A stretch of 64,000 bases of DNA from HIMB114 sp008638005 (GCA_032681305.1 CP136340.1:744001-808000), one strand, 5' to 3'. Shown: positions 23,866 to 33,054, numbered from the stretch's first letter. Notes: generated by a model from the sequence alone, not told the origin. Made by a program: numbers and translations.

Positions 23866-24954
23866 ATGGCAAGTATTGAAAAAATACAGATAAATAATTT
23901 TAAATCTCACAAGAAATTTATAACTGATTTAAGTAATGACTCTCAACAAATTGTTGTTTATGGAGAAAATGGTGTTGGAAAAACAAATTTAATAGAAGCA
24001 TTATCTTTTTTTTCAAACTCAAAAGGACTGCGTGGTGATAATATTGAAAAAGTCATCACCAATCATGACCAAGCAATAAATACAAATATTAAAATTAATA
24101 TTTTATCAAATCATCAAAAGTATAATTTATCTTTATCCATTAAAGAAAAAGAGAGTAAATTACAAAAGATTTTATATTTAGATGATAAAAAAACATCTTT
24201 GATTAAAATAAAAGAAATCATTAGTTTTATTTGGCTTACTCCTTATATGGATAAAATTATGTATGAGGGTCAGTCAATTAAGAGAAAATTTTTAGATAAA
24301 ATGATAGCTCAAAATAATAAAATTTTTAATAATCAAGTGATCGATTATCAAAAAAATGTTAGTGAAAGAATTCAAGTACTAAAAAGTAGTAAAGACGAGA
24401 AATGGTTAAATATCATTGAAACAAAAATTTCTGAAAATATGTTAGAAATTTTCAAAACTAGAAGATCTTATTCTGTAATATTAAATGATATAATAAAAAA
24501 AAATTTAGAAGACTTTAGACTTATTGAGATTATTTATAATAATGTGAACTTTAATTTTACTGAGGATAAAAATACTTTGTTACAGCTATTCAAAGAAAAA
24601 TTAAAAACAAATCGCGATATAGATGAGATTAGCAAAAGAACATCGTTTAGTATTAATACTGACGAAGTCATTATTTTTGATAGTAAAAAAAAATTAAACT
24701 CAGAATTTTGTTCCACCGGAGAACAAAAAGCTTGTTTATTAACTATTATTTTAGCCAATTGTTGGAAATTAAAAAATGAAAATAAAGATTTTATTTTGTT
24801 ATTAGATGAGGCGACATCGCATATTGATGAAGGAAATTTTTCAAAATTAATTAATGAAATTGAGAAATTTAAAACTCAAATTTGGTACACTGGAACTAGT
24901 AAAAAACTGTTTCAAGTTATTGAAAATAAAGCTTTTTTTATACATTTACAGTAA
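23866..24954 (+). CDS. recF: DNA replication and repair protein RecF
   Basis: RecF is an SMC-like ATPase that helps load RecA at gaps. Walker A is GENGVGKTNLIEALSFFS (about 33-50). The ABC-type signature appears as STGEQKACLL and the Walker B region as FILLLDEATSHIDE. The 362-residue length is normal. The sequence is diverged and lysine- and isoleucine-rich like its neighbours. It lies 11 bp after dnaN; a gyrB promoter begins after its end. Confidence 0.94.
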   Translation: MASIEKIQINNFKSHKKFITDLSNDSQQIVVYGENGVGKTNLIEALSFFSNSKGLRGDNIEKVITNHDQAINTNIKINILSNHQKYNLSLSIKEKESKLQKILYLDDKKTSLIKIKEIISFIWLTPYMDKIMYEGQSIKRKFLDKMIAQNNKIFNNQVIDYQKNVSERIQVLKSSKDEKWLNIIETKISENMLEIFKTRRSYSVILNDIIKKNLEDFRLIEIIYNNVNFNFTEDKNTLLQLFKEKLKTNRDIDEISKRTSFSINTDEVIIFDSKKKLNSEFCSTGEQKACLLTIILANCWKLKNENKDFILLLDEATSHIDEGNFSKLINEIEKFKTQIWYTGTSKKLFQVIENKAFFIHLQ

Positions 24955-24970
24955 TCTAGATCTCCATTTT

Positions 24971-24991
24971 TAACATTAAAAATGTTATAAT
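24971..24991 (+). promoter_or_regulatory. gyrB: Extended -10 promoter with dyad, upstream of gyrB
   Basis: TGTTATAAT (24983-24991) is a perfect extended -10 element (TGnTATAAT). It overlaps a perfect 7-bp inverted repeat TAACATT (24971-24977) and AATGTTA (24981-24987) with an AAA loop. No -35 match is visible. The start point would fall near 24998, giving a leader of about 27 bases before the ATG at 25025. The dyad over the -10 could be an operator or a supercoiling-sensitive structure, fitting the supercoiling control known for gyrase genes. Confidence 0.6.
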
Positions 24992-25024
24992 AATTAATCT
25001 TTTTAAATCAAAAAAAAGCAAAAA

Positions 25025-27532
25025 ATGTCAACTGCAATAAAGAAAAATAGCAACGAATACGGAGCAGACTCGATAAGAGTATTGAAGGGTCTAGATGCGG
25101 TAAGAAAAAGACCGGGAATGTATATTGGTGACACTGATGATGGCACTGGATTGCATCATATGGTTTTTGAAGTCGTTGATAACTCAATTGATGAAGCATT
25201 AGCAGGTCATTGTGATACGATATCTGTCACGATCAACAAAGATAGTTCTGTTACAGTTTCTGACAATGGTAGAGGTATACCAGTTGAAATACACAAAACT
25301 GAAAAAATATCTGCAGCTGAAGTAATCATGACGCAACTTCACGCAGGCGGTAAGTTTGATCATAAAACTTATAAAGTTTCAGGAGGGTTGCACGGTGTTG
25401 GGGTTTCTGTAGTTAATGCACTTTCACAAAGTTTAAAAGTAGACATTTCCAGAAATGGTAAAAAATATTTTGTAGAATTTGAGAATGGAGCAACCAAGGC
25501 TCCTTTAAAAGAAATAAGTAATTCAGATTTAAATGGTACGACTATAACCTTTAAGCCTTCAAGTGAAATATTCACTGATACAAATTTCAATCTAAGTATA
25601 CTTGAAAAACGGTTAAAAGAACTTGCGTATTTAAACAAAGGCTTAAGAATTAGCTTAACGGATAACAGAAAAGAAAAATCAAAAACCCTAGAATTTAAAT
25701 TTGATGGAGGTATTCAGGAATTTGTTAAAGATTTAAATAAAGCTAAAACAAAAATAAAAAATGAAGAAAATAATATTAGTTTAGATGAGCCAGTATATTT
25801 CCAGTCCAATAAAAATAATATTGATGTCGAATGTGCGTTATTATGGAATTCATCATATAATGAAAATGTATTGTGTTTTACTAATAATATTCCACAAAAA
25901 GATGGTGGTACTCACTTACTAGGATTTAGAAACTCAATTACAAGATTAATTAATAAATATGCAAATGATTATGGTCTGTTAAAGAAAGATAAGGTAACGA
26001 TCATTGGTGATGATGTCAGAGAAGGACTAATTTGTGTATTATCTGTTAAAGTTCCAGATCCTAAATTTTCATCTCAAACCAAAGAAAAACTTGTTTCTTC
26101 AGAAGTAAGACCAGTAGTAGAAACTATCACTTCAGAAAAATTATCATTGTGGTTTGATCAAAATCCTAAGATAGCTAAAATAATAATTGGTAAAATTATC
26201 CAAGCGGCAGTTGCAAGAGAAGTGGCGCGAAAGGCTCGTGAAAACGTTAGAAGAAAAAATGCGATTGATATTACAAGTCTTCCTGGAAAATTAGCTGATT
26301 GCCAATCCACTGATATTAATAAAACAGAACTTTTCATTGTTGAGGGAGATTCTGCCGGTGGATCAGCAAAGCAAGCCAGAAATAGAGAATTTCAAGCTGT
26401 GCTACCTTTAAGAGGTAAAATTTTAAATACTTTTGTTGAGGCTAAAAAAAATGGCCCAGATGCAAAAAAAGTTTTTTCTAAAATGCTATCTTCGAATGAG
26501 ATCGTAACTTTGATTAATGCAATAGGCACAGGTGTTGAGCCATTTGAAATTGATAAATTAAGGTATGGAAAAATTGTTATTATGACAGATGCTGATGTGG
26601 ATGGATCTCATATTAGAACATTACTTTTAACATTCTTTAACAATGCACCCTTTAATGAGCTAATAAGAAAAGGGCACGTCTATATTGCCCAACCTCCACT
26701 TTATAAAATTAAAATTGGCAAATCTGTCAATTATTTAAAAAACGAAGAAGATTTAGAGAAATTAGCAATTAAAAATGCAAAAGAAAAGATCAACGACATT
26801 ATTTTTGTAAACGATAAAAAATTTAAATTTGAAAAAAGTTTTATCGACAATTGTTTTGAATTATATGAATATCTTAGATCTCTTGATGGTGATCTAGAAA
26901 TTATCGAACAATTATTATGTATTGGAACTTTTGTATCTAAAGATAAAAAAATTTTAATTTTAGAAGATCCTGACAACAAAAAGAAAAGTGGAGCAATTCA
27001 AGCTGTTGCGGACAAACTCAACGCTAACCTTGATAGTGAAGAGAGCAAGTGGGAGGGTATCTTTAAAAATAACACCTTTATTTTAGAGAGAGAATATTAT
27101 CATGAGAAAGTTGAAAAAAAATTAGATGCTAAATTTTTAAAAAACGAGAAATTGATAAAAAAAATATCTGATTTTAATTTGTTAGCTCGAAGTTTTCAAA
27201 ATGAATGTCAGATTATAGAAGGTGAAGTTATATTCAAATCAAATACGTTTTTAAAATTCATCCAAAACGTGATTAGTATAGGCAAAAAAAATCTGTCTTT
27301 GCAACGTTTCAAAGGACTTGGGGAAATGAATCCTGATGAACTTTGGGAAACAACATTGAATCCAGAAAATAATTCTTTATTAAAAGTAAATTATTCGGAT
27401 ATTAAAGACGAAGAGTCATCTCCATCGGAGCTTGATAATGAAATATTTTTTACTCTTATGGGTGAAGATGTATCTAAAAGAAAGAATTTTATAAATTCTA
27501 ATGCTATAAATGTCATTAATTTAGACATTTAA
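25025..27532 (+). CDS. gyrB: DNA gyrase subunit B
   Basis: GyrB is the ATPase subunit of gyrase, which introduces negative supercoils. The 835-residue protein has the GHKL ATPase domain with DNSIDEALAGHCD and GGLHGVGVSVVNALS. The transducer follows, then the TOPRIM part with VEGDSAGGSAKQARNREFQ and DADVDGSHIRTLLLTFF, and the C-terminal tail with QRFKGLGEMNPDELWETT. It is slightly longer than the usual 800-805 residues because of insertions in the TOPRIM region around 560-690. regB starts one base after its stop. Confidence 0.98.
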   Translation: MSTAIKKNSNEYGADSIRVLKGLDAVRKRPGMYIGDTDDGTGLHHMVFEVVDNSIDEALAGHCDTISVTINKDSSVTVSDNGRGIPVEIHKTEKISAAEVIMTQLHAGGKFDHKTYKVSGGLHGVGVSVVNALSQSLKVDISRNGKKYFVEFENGATKAPLKEISNSDLNGTTITFKPSSEIFTDTNFNLSILEKRLKELAYLNKGLRISLTDNRKEKSKTLEFKFDGGIQEFVKDLNKAKTKIKNEENNISLDEPVYFQSNKNNIDVECALLWNSSYNENVLCFTNNIPQKDGGTHLLGFRNSITRLINKYANDYGLLKKDKVTIIGDDVREGLICVLSVKVPDPKFSSQTKEKLVSSEVRPVVETITSEKLSLWFDQNPKIAKIIIGKIIQAAVAREVARKARENVRRKNAIDITSLPGKLADCQSTDINKTELFIVEGDSAGGSAKQARNREFQAVLPLRGKILNTFVEAKKNGPDAKKVFSKMLSSNEIVTLINAIGTGVEPFEIDKLRYGKIVIMTDADVDGSHIRTLLLTFFNNAPFNELIRKGHVYIAQPPLYKIKIGKSVNYLKNEEDLEKLAIKNAKEKINDIIFVNDKKFKFEKSFIDNCFELYEYLRSLDGDLEIIEQLLCIGTFVSKDKKILILEDPDNKKKSGAIQAVADKLNANLDSEESKWEGIFKNNTFILEREYYHEKVEKKLDAKFLKNEKLIKKISDFNLLARSFQNECQIIEGEVIFKSNTFLKFIQNVISIGKKNLSLQRFKGLGEMNPDELWETTLNPENNSLLKVNYSDIKDEESSPSELDNEIFFTLMGEDVSKRKNFINSNAINVINLDI

Positions 27533-27533
27533 A

Positions 27534-28814
27534 ATGTTTTTTAGAGAAAGAATAAATCCCCAGGGCTTAAGAATAACTCTTGAAACTTTAATTAATATTC
27601 GATGGATTGCAATTGTTGGTCAGTTTTTTACAGTTTCAGTTGTTGAATATTTTTTGAAGTTTGAATTTGCTTATTTTGGAACTTTAACTTTAATTTTTCT
27701 ATCAGCTTTAGTTAATATTTATTTAGAAATAAATAAAAGTAAGTTTTTAACAATCAATAACTTCTACGCTACCATGAGTATCTTTTATGATTTAGTTCAA
27801 CTAATTTTATTACTATTTATGACTGGCGGACTATCTAATCCATTTTCAATTTTAATTATCGTACCAACAACAATATCAGTGACTTATTTGTCGAGAGGAA
27901 GCAGTCAATTTATTATGACTTGTTCTATTATATTTTCAACAGTGATTGCCTTTTATCACATGCCTCTACCTTACCCGGTGAATGAAAGTTTAGTTTTGCC
28001 TAAGTATTATAATATAGGGTTGTGGCTTTCTCTTGGTATAGGCATTATTTTTTTAGGAAACTACGCTTATCAGTTGGGCAGAGATAATAGGGTAAGATCG
28101 ACCGCCTTAAGTAGACTGGAGGAAGAATTAACTAGAGAAAAAGTTGTAAATTCCGTTGGTGGTATGGCAGCAGCGGCAGTTCATGAGCTTGCTACTCCTT
28201 TAGCAACTATTTCATTAGTGAGTAAGGAACTTCAAAAACAATTGAAAGATAACAGTAATATAAAAGAAGATATTAATCTTTTAATCGAGCAATCTGAAAG
28301 ATGTAGCTCAATTTTAAAGGATATTGCTCAAAGAAAACAAAAAGATGAATTTATTGAAAATATTTCGCCAAAAGAATTAATCAATGAAATAGTTTTTTCA
28401 TTAAATAATATCTCAAACAAAGAAATTAATGTTGAGAATTTAAATTTAAATCAAAGAATGAAAATGACTAAAAAAACAGAAATTAGTTATGCGTTAAGAA
28501 ACTTTATTGAAAATTCAATTAAATTTGCAAAAAATAAAATTAATATTGAAATTGATCAAAGCAAAAAAAAGACAGCAATTACCATAAGTGATGATGGAGA
28601 GGGGTTTAACAAAGATATAATAGCTAATCTCGGCCAACCTTATCTTCATTCGGATAATATTAAAAAAAATAAAAAAGGAATGGGATTAGGAGTTTTTATT
28701 TCTAAGAGTTTATTAGAGAGATGTTTAGCTCAAGTTACGTTTAGAAATAATAAATCTTTACCCGGGGCTTCGGTAAAAATTGTTTGGAATAATTCTCAGC
28801 TAGAAAATTTATAA
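27534..28814 (+). CDS. regB: Redox sensor histidine kinase RegB (PrrB/ActS)
   Basis: RegB is the membrane sensor kinase that reads the redox state and quinone pool and phosphorylates RegA. The 426-residue protein has about six transmembrane segments (residues 20-180). The ubiquinone-binding motif GGLSNPF lies at 98-104. The H-box HELATPLATI has the phospho-acceptor His217, and Cys257 lies exactly 40 residues later, the same spacing as His225 and the redox-active Cys265 of Rhodobacter RegB. The ATPase domain includes DDGEGFNKD and GMGLGVFIS. It follows gyrB by one base and converges with speB (19-bp overlap). regA lies 3.3 kb away, beyond the polyamine genes. Confidence 0.95.
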   Translation: MFFRERINPQGLRITLETLINIRWIAIVGQFFTVSVVEYFLKFEFAYFGTLTLIFLSALVNIYLEINKSKFLTINNFYATMSIFYDLVQLILLLFMTGGLSNPFSILIIVPTTISVTYLSRGSSQFIMTCSIIFSTVIAFYHMPLPYPVNESLVLPKYYNIGLWLSLGIGIIFLGNYAYQLGRDNRVRSTALSRLEEELTREKVVNSVGGMAAAAVHELATPLATISLVSKELQKQLKDNSNIKEDINLLIEQSERCSSILKDIAQRKQKDEFIENISPKELINEIVFSLNNISNKEINVENLNLNQRMKMTKKTEISYALRNFIENSIKFAKNKINIEIDQSKKKTAITISDDGEGFNKDIIANLGQPYLHSDNIKKNKKGMGLGVFISKSLLERCLAQVTFRNNKSLPGASVKIVWNNSQLENL

Positions 28815-29671
28815 GCTAATATCTTGTAAGCTAGCTTAGCAGCTAAAAAATCACACGCATGTAAACTTGGATTAGGAGCAAGTTCATTAATATCTGCACC
28901 TATGACATTTGAATATTTAAAAACATTTTTTAAAATTTTGACTGCATCTTTCCAAAATAAACCACCAGGTTCTGGAGTACCCGTAGCTGGCATTAGACTG
29001 GAGTCAAATCCATCAAGATCAAAAGTTAAATAAACATTTTTATTTTTTATTAGTTTCTTTAACTTGGACATTTTCCATTTAGACATTTCATTAGCCCAAA
29101 AAATATTTATTTTGCTTTTATTTTTTTTAAAATAATTAAATTCTTCCTTACAGAGATTTCTAATTCCAAATGAGATGAGTTTTACATTTTTATTATCTAA
29201 ACATCTTCTCATTGCCGCAGCATGTGAATTCTTGATTCCTAAATATCCATCTCTCAAGTCTGCGTGAGCATCAATTTGAACAATAGTTAAACTTTTAGTT
29301 TTTTTTGAAATTGATTTTACAATTGCAGGTGTAATTGAATGCTCACCTCCTAAAATGAGTGGAAAAGCATCTGCTGTTAAACTCTTAGAAACTGTGTTTG
29401 ATAATAGATTTAATGCATCATTTAATTTTTTTGGAATTTTTGTTTCTTGTAAAGTTTTTATATTAAATTTTTTATATGGCTCTAATTTTAACTCTTCATC
29501 AAAGAGCTCAACTTGGTGTGAAGCTTTTATAATTTTTTTTGGACCATTTTTAGTTCCACTACTGTAGCTTACAGTTTTTTCTAATCCGAATGGAATAATA
29601 TGAACAATATTTTTACTCTTATTTTCTTTTGGAAGCCCTAAAAAACCTACGCTAGGTTTAAGAATTTTCAT
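28796..29671 (-). CDS. speB: Ureohydrolase family protein (agmatinase-like)
   Basis: A 291-residue member of the arginase/agmatinase/formiminoglutamase family, which uses a two-manganese centre to hydrolyse guanidino groups. The metal ligands are present: His111 in GGEHS, Asp134, His136 and Asp138 in DAHAD, and Asp218 and Asp220 in TFDLDGFD. The NSHAAAMRR segment resembles the SHG motif of agmatinases more than arginases. It is the last gene of an operon with a decarboxylase and a deoxyhypusine-synthase-like gene (4-bp overlap with the latter). The substrate is not proven; agmatine, or a guanidino intermediate of the pathway, are candidates. Confidence 0.88.
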   Translation of the reverse strand: MKILKPSVGFLGLPKENKSKNIVHIIPFGLEKTVSYSSGTKNGPKKIIKASHQVELFDEELKLEPYKKFNIKTLQETKIPKKLNDALNLLSNTVSKSLTADAFPLILGGEHSITPAIVKSISKKTKSLTIVQIDAHADLRDGYLGIKNSHAAAMRRCLDNKNVKLISFGIRNLCKEEFNYFKKNKSKINIFWANEMSKWKMSKLKKLIKNKNVYLTFDLDGFDSSLMPATGTPEPGGLFWKDAVKILKNVFKYSNVIGADINELAPNPSLHACDFLAAKLAYKILAYKFSS

Positions 29672-30693
29672 TTATCAAAAATTTTTGAATAATTTTTAAC
29701 TGGTCTATTTTTCCAATATCCTCGGTGGTATGCATCACTTGCAATTAAAGGTAAAACTGATGTTGCTTCGGCAAAAACCATTTGTTCTTCCGCAGTATCA
29801 ACTTTGCCCCATGAACTAGCTTCTTTTAGAGTAGAACTGCTACATGCTCCATCTCTACTATCTGCCACAGTAATTTGAACTGCATATTTATGCATTTCAA
29901 CTTTCTTATTTAAAAGTTCAGCACAGATAACCGTATCTTGTATGAAGTTTTTTGGAACACCGCCTCCTATCATTAGTAAGCCGGAAGCATTAGATTGAAT
30001 TTTAATTTCAGTCAGTTCTCTAAATTCTTTTATAGAGTCTATTGTCATATGACTGCTAGGGTTTCTCTCTTGATGCATCACTAATCCAAATCCTGCCGAA
30101 CTATCTGTAAATGCAGGACAAAAAATTGGTACATTGTGGTCATAAGCTAATTCAATTAACGAACCTTTTTTCTTTGAATTAGATTTTAGGTATTTTCCTA
30201 GTTCTTTAATAAATTCTCTAGATGTATAAGCCCGCGGCTCAAGAGTATCTGCAATTTCTCCTATTATCTTATCACAAGTTTGAAGCTCATCTTCATCAAT
30301 ATAAGTATCGTAAATTCTATCAATGTAGTTATCTCTCAATACCCCATCATCTTGAAATTGTGAGCCTTGATAGTGTTTGAAGCCTAAGGCTTCAAAAAAG
30401 TCCATATCTATGATGGATGCTCCAGTTGCTACTATAGCATCTACCATGTTATTTTTGACTAAATCGGCATAAAGTTTCATACATCCAGCGGCAGAGGTTG
30501 AACCTGCTAAAGTTAAAAAAACAGTACAATCTTTATCATTGAGCATATTATTATAAATTTTCGCAGCATTTGCTGTTTCCCTTGAAACAAATGACATTTT
30601 CGACATTGAGTCAATGATCGGTCTTGCATCAAAAGATGTGATATCAATGTGCTCTACTGGGTTTTTAAGAAAACTAGATTTATTATGACCCAT
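29668..30693 (-). CDS. Deoxyhypusine-synthase-like protein (putative homospermidine-type synthase)
   Basis: This 341-residue protein is homologous to eukaryotic and archaeal deoxyhypusine synthase, an NAD-dependent enzyme that transfers the aminobutyl group of spermidine. Recognisable are FLTLAGSTSAAG, VATGASI, the PIFCPAFTDSSAGF region, and EASSWGKV with Lys297 in the place of the catalytic lysine (Lys329 in the human enzyme). Bacteria have no eIF5A, the substrate of true deoxyhypusine synthase. Flanked by a decarboxylase and a ureohydrolase, it probably acts on a polyamine, for example making homospermidine. That is inference. Confidence 0.88.
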   Translation of the reverse strand: MGHNKSSFLKNPVEHIDITSFDARPIIDSMSKMSFVSRETANAAKIYNNMLNDKDCTVFLTLAGSTSAAGCMKLYADLVKNNMVDAIVATGASIIDMDFFEALGFKHYQGSQFQDDGVLRDNYIDRIYDTYIDEDELQTCDKIIGEIADTLEPRAYTSREFIKELGKYLKSNSKKKGSLIELAYDHNVPIFCPAFTDSSAGFGLVMHQERNPSSHMTIDSIKEFRELTEIKIQSNASGLLMIGGGVPKNFIQDTVICAELLNKKVEMHKYAVQITVADSRDGACSSSTLKEASSWGKVDTAEEQMVFAEATSVLPLIASDAYHRGYWKNRPVKNYSKIFDK

Positions 30694-30695
30694 TA

Positions 30696-31883
30696 TTAAG
30701 CAAACAGAGTTTTAACATTATGGTTTTCATCTGCCTCATAAATTGACATGAGAGGCTTATCTTCAACCTCATGAATTTCATTTGAATAAAAACCATTAAA
30801 TCTTGTTCTTAAACTAATTCCGTAAGCACCAAGCTGACCAATTTCAATATAATCTCCGGTTTTAATATTTGAAGGTAACATGAATGGACCCTTCATAAAG
30901 TCTAATCCATCACAAGTTGGACCATAGAAACTATAAGGAGTTAACCTTTTAGATGAAGAAGTATTATCTAATTGAATTGCGCGTGTTGGAAAAATAAATT
31001 TTGGTGTACCCGCATCGAACAAAGAACCATAAGTTCCATCATTGATATACAGGTTTTGCTTTTTCTTTAATTCAATCTTCACAATGGTTGAGCCACTTTC
31101 TGCAACTAATGCTCTTCCCGGTTCACAAATTAACTTAGGTTCTTTAGTTAAGTTAAGTTTTTTTATTCCTTTAATAACTTCATTAAAATAATTTTGTAAA
31201 GGTTGCGGATATAAGTCAGGATAAGTTGTCGGAAAACCACCGCCAACATTAATGGTATCAGGAATAACACCAGATTTTTTTATTATTGTTCCTAAATCTT
31301 TAATGGCCTTAGAATAAGCTACAGGGTGCATACATTGCGACCCTACATGAAAACTTAAACCAAATTTTTTAGCTTTTAATTTAATTAATTTTGCTAAATG
31401 AATAGACTCGTTAATATTTGCCCCAAATTTTTGAGACAAATCAATTTCAGAGTGTTCATTTGAGGTTTGTATTCTCAAAAAGAGCTCAAGATCTTTTGCG
31501 TTTTTAGTTACCTTTAAAATTTTTTCTAATTCTTCTTTACTATCTAGTGAAAATGCTTTGATACCATAATTAAAGTATGCATCATGAATACTATTAGTTT
31601 TTTTTACAGTATGCATAAAATAAACTTTTGACTCGGGCGAAATTTTCTTGATTAACTTTATCTCTTCAATTGATGCGGCGTCAAAATTATTGATACCATT
31701 TTTGATTAGAGTTCTTAAGACCATTTCAGATGGATTACACTTAACGGCATATAATACATCTCCCGGGAAATTATTTTTGAATGTCTCGGCAGCTATTTTT
31801 AAACTATTTTTTCTTAAACAATAAACTGGATCTATCGGCTGTAAAGCTTTGACCAACTCGTCCACACACTGAAATTTTGCCAT
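30696..31883 (-). CDS. Group IV PLP decarboxylase (ornithine/lysine decarboxylase type)
   Basis: A 395-residue alanine-racemase-fold decarboxylase (type III PLP fold), like eukaryotic ornithine decarboxylase and alphaproteobacterial ODC/LDC. PLP binds Lys48 in YAVKCN. HVGSQC, GGGFPTTYP and CEPGRALVAESG are the cofactor-binding blocks, and Cys324 in GPTCDGLDF is the conserved catalytic cysteine. The likely product is putrescine from ornithine; lysine or both are possible. It starts the three-gene polyamine operon, divergent from regA across a 207-bp gap that holds both promoters, with a GAGAGG ribosome-binding sequence before the ATG. Confidence 0.92.
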   Translation of the reverse strand: MAKFQCVDELVKALQPIDPVYCLRKNSLKIAAETFKNNFPGDVLYAVKCNPSEMVLRTLIKNGINNFDAASIEEIKLIKKISPESKVYFMHTVKKTNSIHDAYFNYGIKAFSLDSKEELEKILKVTKNAKDLELFLRIQTSNEHSEIDLSQKFGANINESIHLAKLIKLKAKKFGLSFHVGSQCMHPVAYSKAIKDLGTIIKKSGVIPDTINVGGGFPTTYPDLYPQPLQNYFNEVIKGIKKLNLTKEPKLICEPGRALVAESGSTIVKIELKKKQNLYINDGTYGSLFDAGTPKFIFPTRAIQLDNTSSSKRLTPYSFYGPTCDGLDFMKGPFMLPSNIKTGDYIEIGQLGAYGISLRTRFNGFYSNEIHEVEDKPLMSIYEADENHNVKTLFA

Positions 31884-32090
31884 CTCATAAAACCTCTCGT
31901 TAGTTAACAGTTAGTCGTTTTTTTCTTCGAAAAAAATCCCTAAAAAAAACAACTAAGATCGCGAAATAAAGTATTTTGAATCTATGTAAAGAAAAAAATA
32001 AAAAAAATTATTTCATCTTTTCTGACCAGATAATTATTATTTTTTCTGTAATAGTTGTAAAAATTTGGATCGGTCATATATTAGATTCAG
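31884..32090. promoter_or_regulatory. Divergent control region between the ODC-type gene and regA
   Basis: No open frame of note lies in these 207 bp. Towards regA, TTGTAA (32055-32060) and TATATT (32077-32082) spaced 16 bp form a plausible promoter whose start would be almost at the regA ATG. Towards the decarboxylase, a GAGAGG lies 8-13 bp before its ATG, and a T7/A7 stem with a CGAAG loop falls near 31920-31940. A GTTAG direct repeat flanks a GTTAAC palindrome near 31900. RegA often binds near its own operon, but I cannot recognise a RegA site. Confidence 0.5.
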
Positions 32091-32654
32091 ATGAAAAATA
32101 CTTCACCAAAGCTCAATATTAACGATTTTACTGATAAATCCTTACTTATTGTTGATGATGACGACCCGTTTAGAAATAGATTGGGGAGAGCAATGGAGAG
32201 CAAAGGCTTCAAGGTCTCTCTTGCTAAAGGAGTAGAAGAGGCTTTAATCTCTGTCCGGAAGACAGCCCCAGGTTTTGCTGTAGTTGATTTAAGGTTGCTG
32301 GATGGGAATGGCTTGGATGTAGTGGAAGAAATTCATAAGCAAAAACCTGAAAGTCGAATTGTTATGTTAACTGGGTATGGAAACTTACCAACTGCAGTAT
32401 CAGCCGTAAAAGCAGGGGCTTTAGATTATTTAGCTAAGCCAGCAGATGCGGAGGATGTTGAGGCCGCTTTATTAGCAGAACCAAACAGTAAGGCACAACC
32501 GCCCGAAAATCCAATGTCAGCTGATAGAGTTAAGTGGGAACATATTCAGCGCGTTTTTGAGCTATGTAATAGAAATGTATCTGAAACTGCTAGACGTTTA
32601 AAAATGCACAGAAGAACTCTACAAAGAATACTATCCAAAAGATCTCCTAAATAG
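32091..32654 (+). CDS. regA: Redox response regulator RegA (PrrA/ActR)
   Basis: RegA is the DNA-binding partner of RegB and controls respiration and other redox-linked genes. The 187-residue protein has a receiver domain with the phospho-acceptor Asp66 in VVDLRLLDGNGLD and an acidic pocket IVDDDDPF. A proline-containing linker (KAQPPENP) follows, then the Fis-type helix-turn-helix NVSETARRLKMHRRTLQRIL, nearly invariant among alphaproteobacteria. The ATG has no obvious Shine-Dalgarno; the promoter position suggests a leaderless mRNA. Unlike the usual regB/regA arrangement, three polyamine genes on the opposite strand separate it from regB. Confidence 0.96.
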   Translation: MKNTSPKLNINDFTDKSLLIVDDDDPFRNRLGRAMESKGFKVSLAKGVEEALISVRKTAPGFAVVDLRLLDGNGLDVVEEIHKQKPESRIVMLTGYGNLPTAVSAVKAGALDYLAKPADAEDVEAALLAEPNSKAQPPENPMSADRVKWEHIQRVFELCNRNVSETARRLKMHRRTLQRILSKRSPK

Positions 32655-33054
32655 TTCTGTAATAATTAGCAAATATAAAAATATTTTTTTTGGGTCCTGA
32701 AATTTTTGTAAGAATATTAAAAAAATTATTAGAAAAAATGTTTAACTTCATAAGGTAAACATCTTTATTACAATAATAAAAAGAGTATTTTTTCTTTCTA
32801 TTAAATGATTGATATAATTTATTTTTATCAATGCCAGTATTGAAGTAGAAATCTACATTTTTATCATTTGAAAATATTTTAAAATTTTGAAAACTGTTTA
32901 ATAAATTATTATTTATACAAGTTTCTGTTTCTTCAAAAAAAATATAGTTTTGGTGGTTAATTTTTTTAAGTCTGAGTTTTCCGGAAATGGTAATGCGATT
33001 ATTTAGTTTTTTTTTAATATTCCATTTTCCAACGAGCAAATCAATTTTTTTCAA
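32647..33054 (-). CDS. DUF6314-like protein
   Basis: A 135-residue protein that resembles the uncharacterised DUF6314 family: a GKWNIKK start, a repeated beta-strand pattern with GKLRLKK and YIFFEETET, a VDFYFNTG-like block, YYCNKDVYLMKL, and the terminal SGPKKNIFIFANYYR. The fold is probably a small beta barrel; no catalytic residues can be named. The start is the TTG at 33054, overlapping the bioY stop (TTGA). It overlaps the end of the convergent regA by 8 bp. Linkage to bioY suggests, but does not show, a link to biotin. Confidence 0.65.
   Translation of the reverse strand: MKKIDLLVGKWNIKKKLNNRITISGKLRLKKINHQNYIFFEETETCINNNLLNSFQNFKIFSNDKNVDFYFNTGIDKNKLYQSFNRKKKYSFYYCNKDVYLMKLNIFSNNFFNILTKISGPKKNIFIFANYYRTI

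Noticed and set aside
31884..32090. speF-type structured leader of the decarboxylase gene
   Set aside because: The leader is A/T rich and I could not identify the conserved stems of that RNA family; only a weak A/T stem is present.
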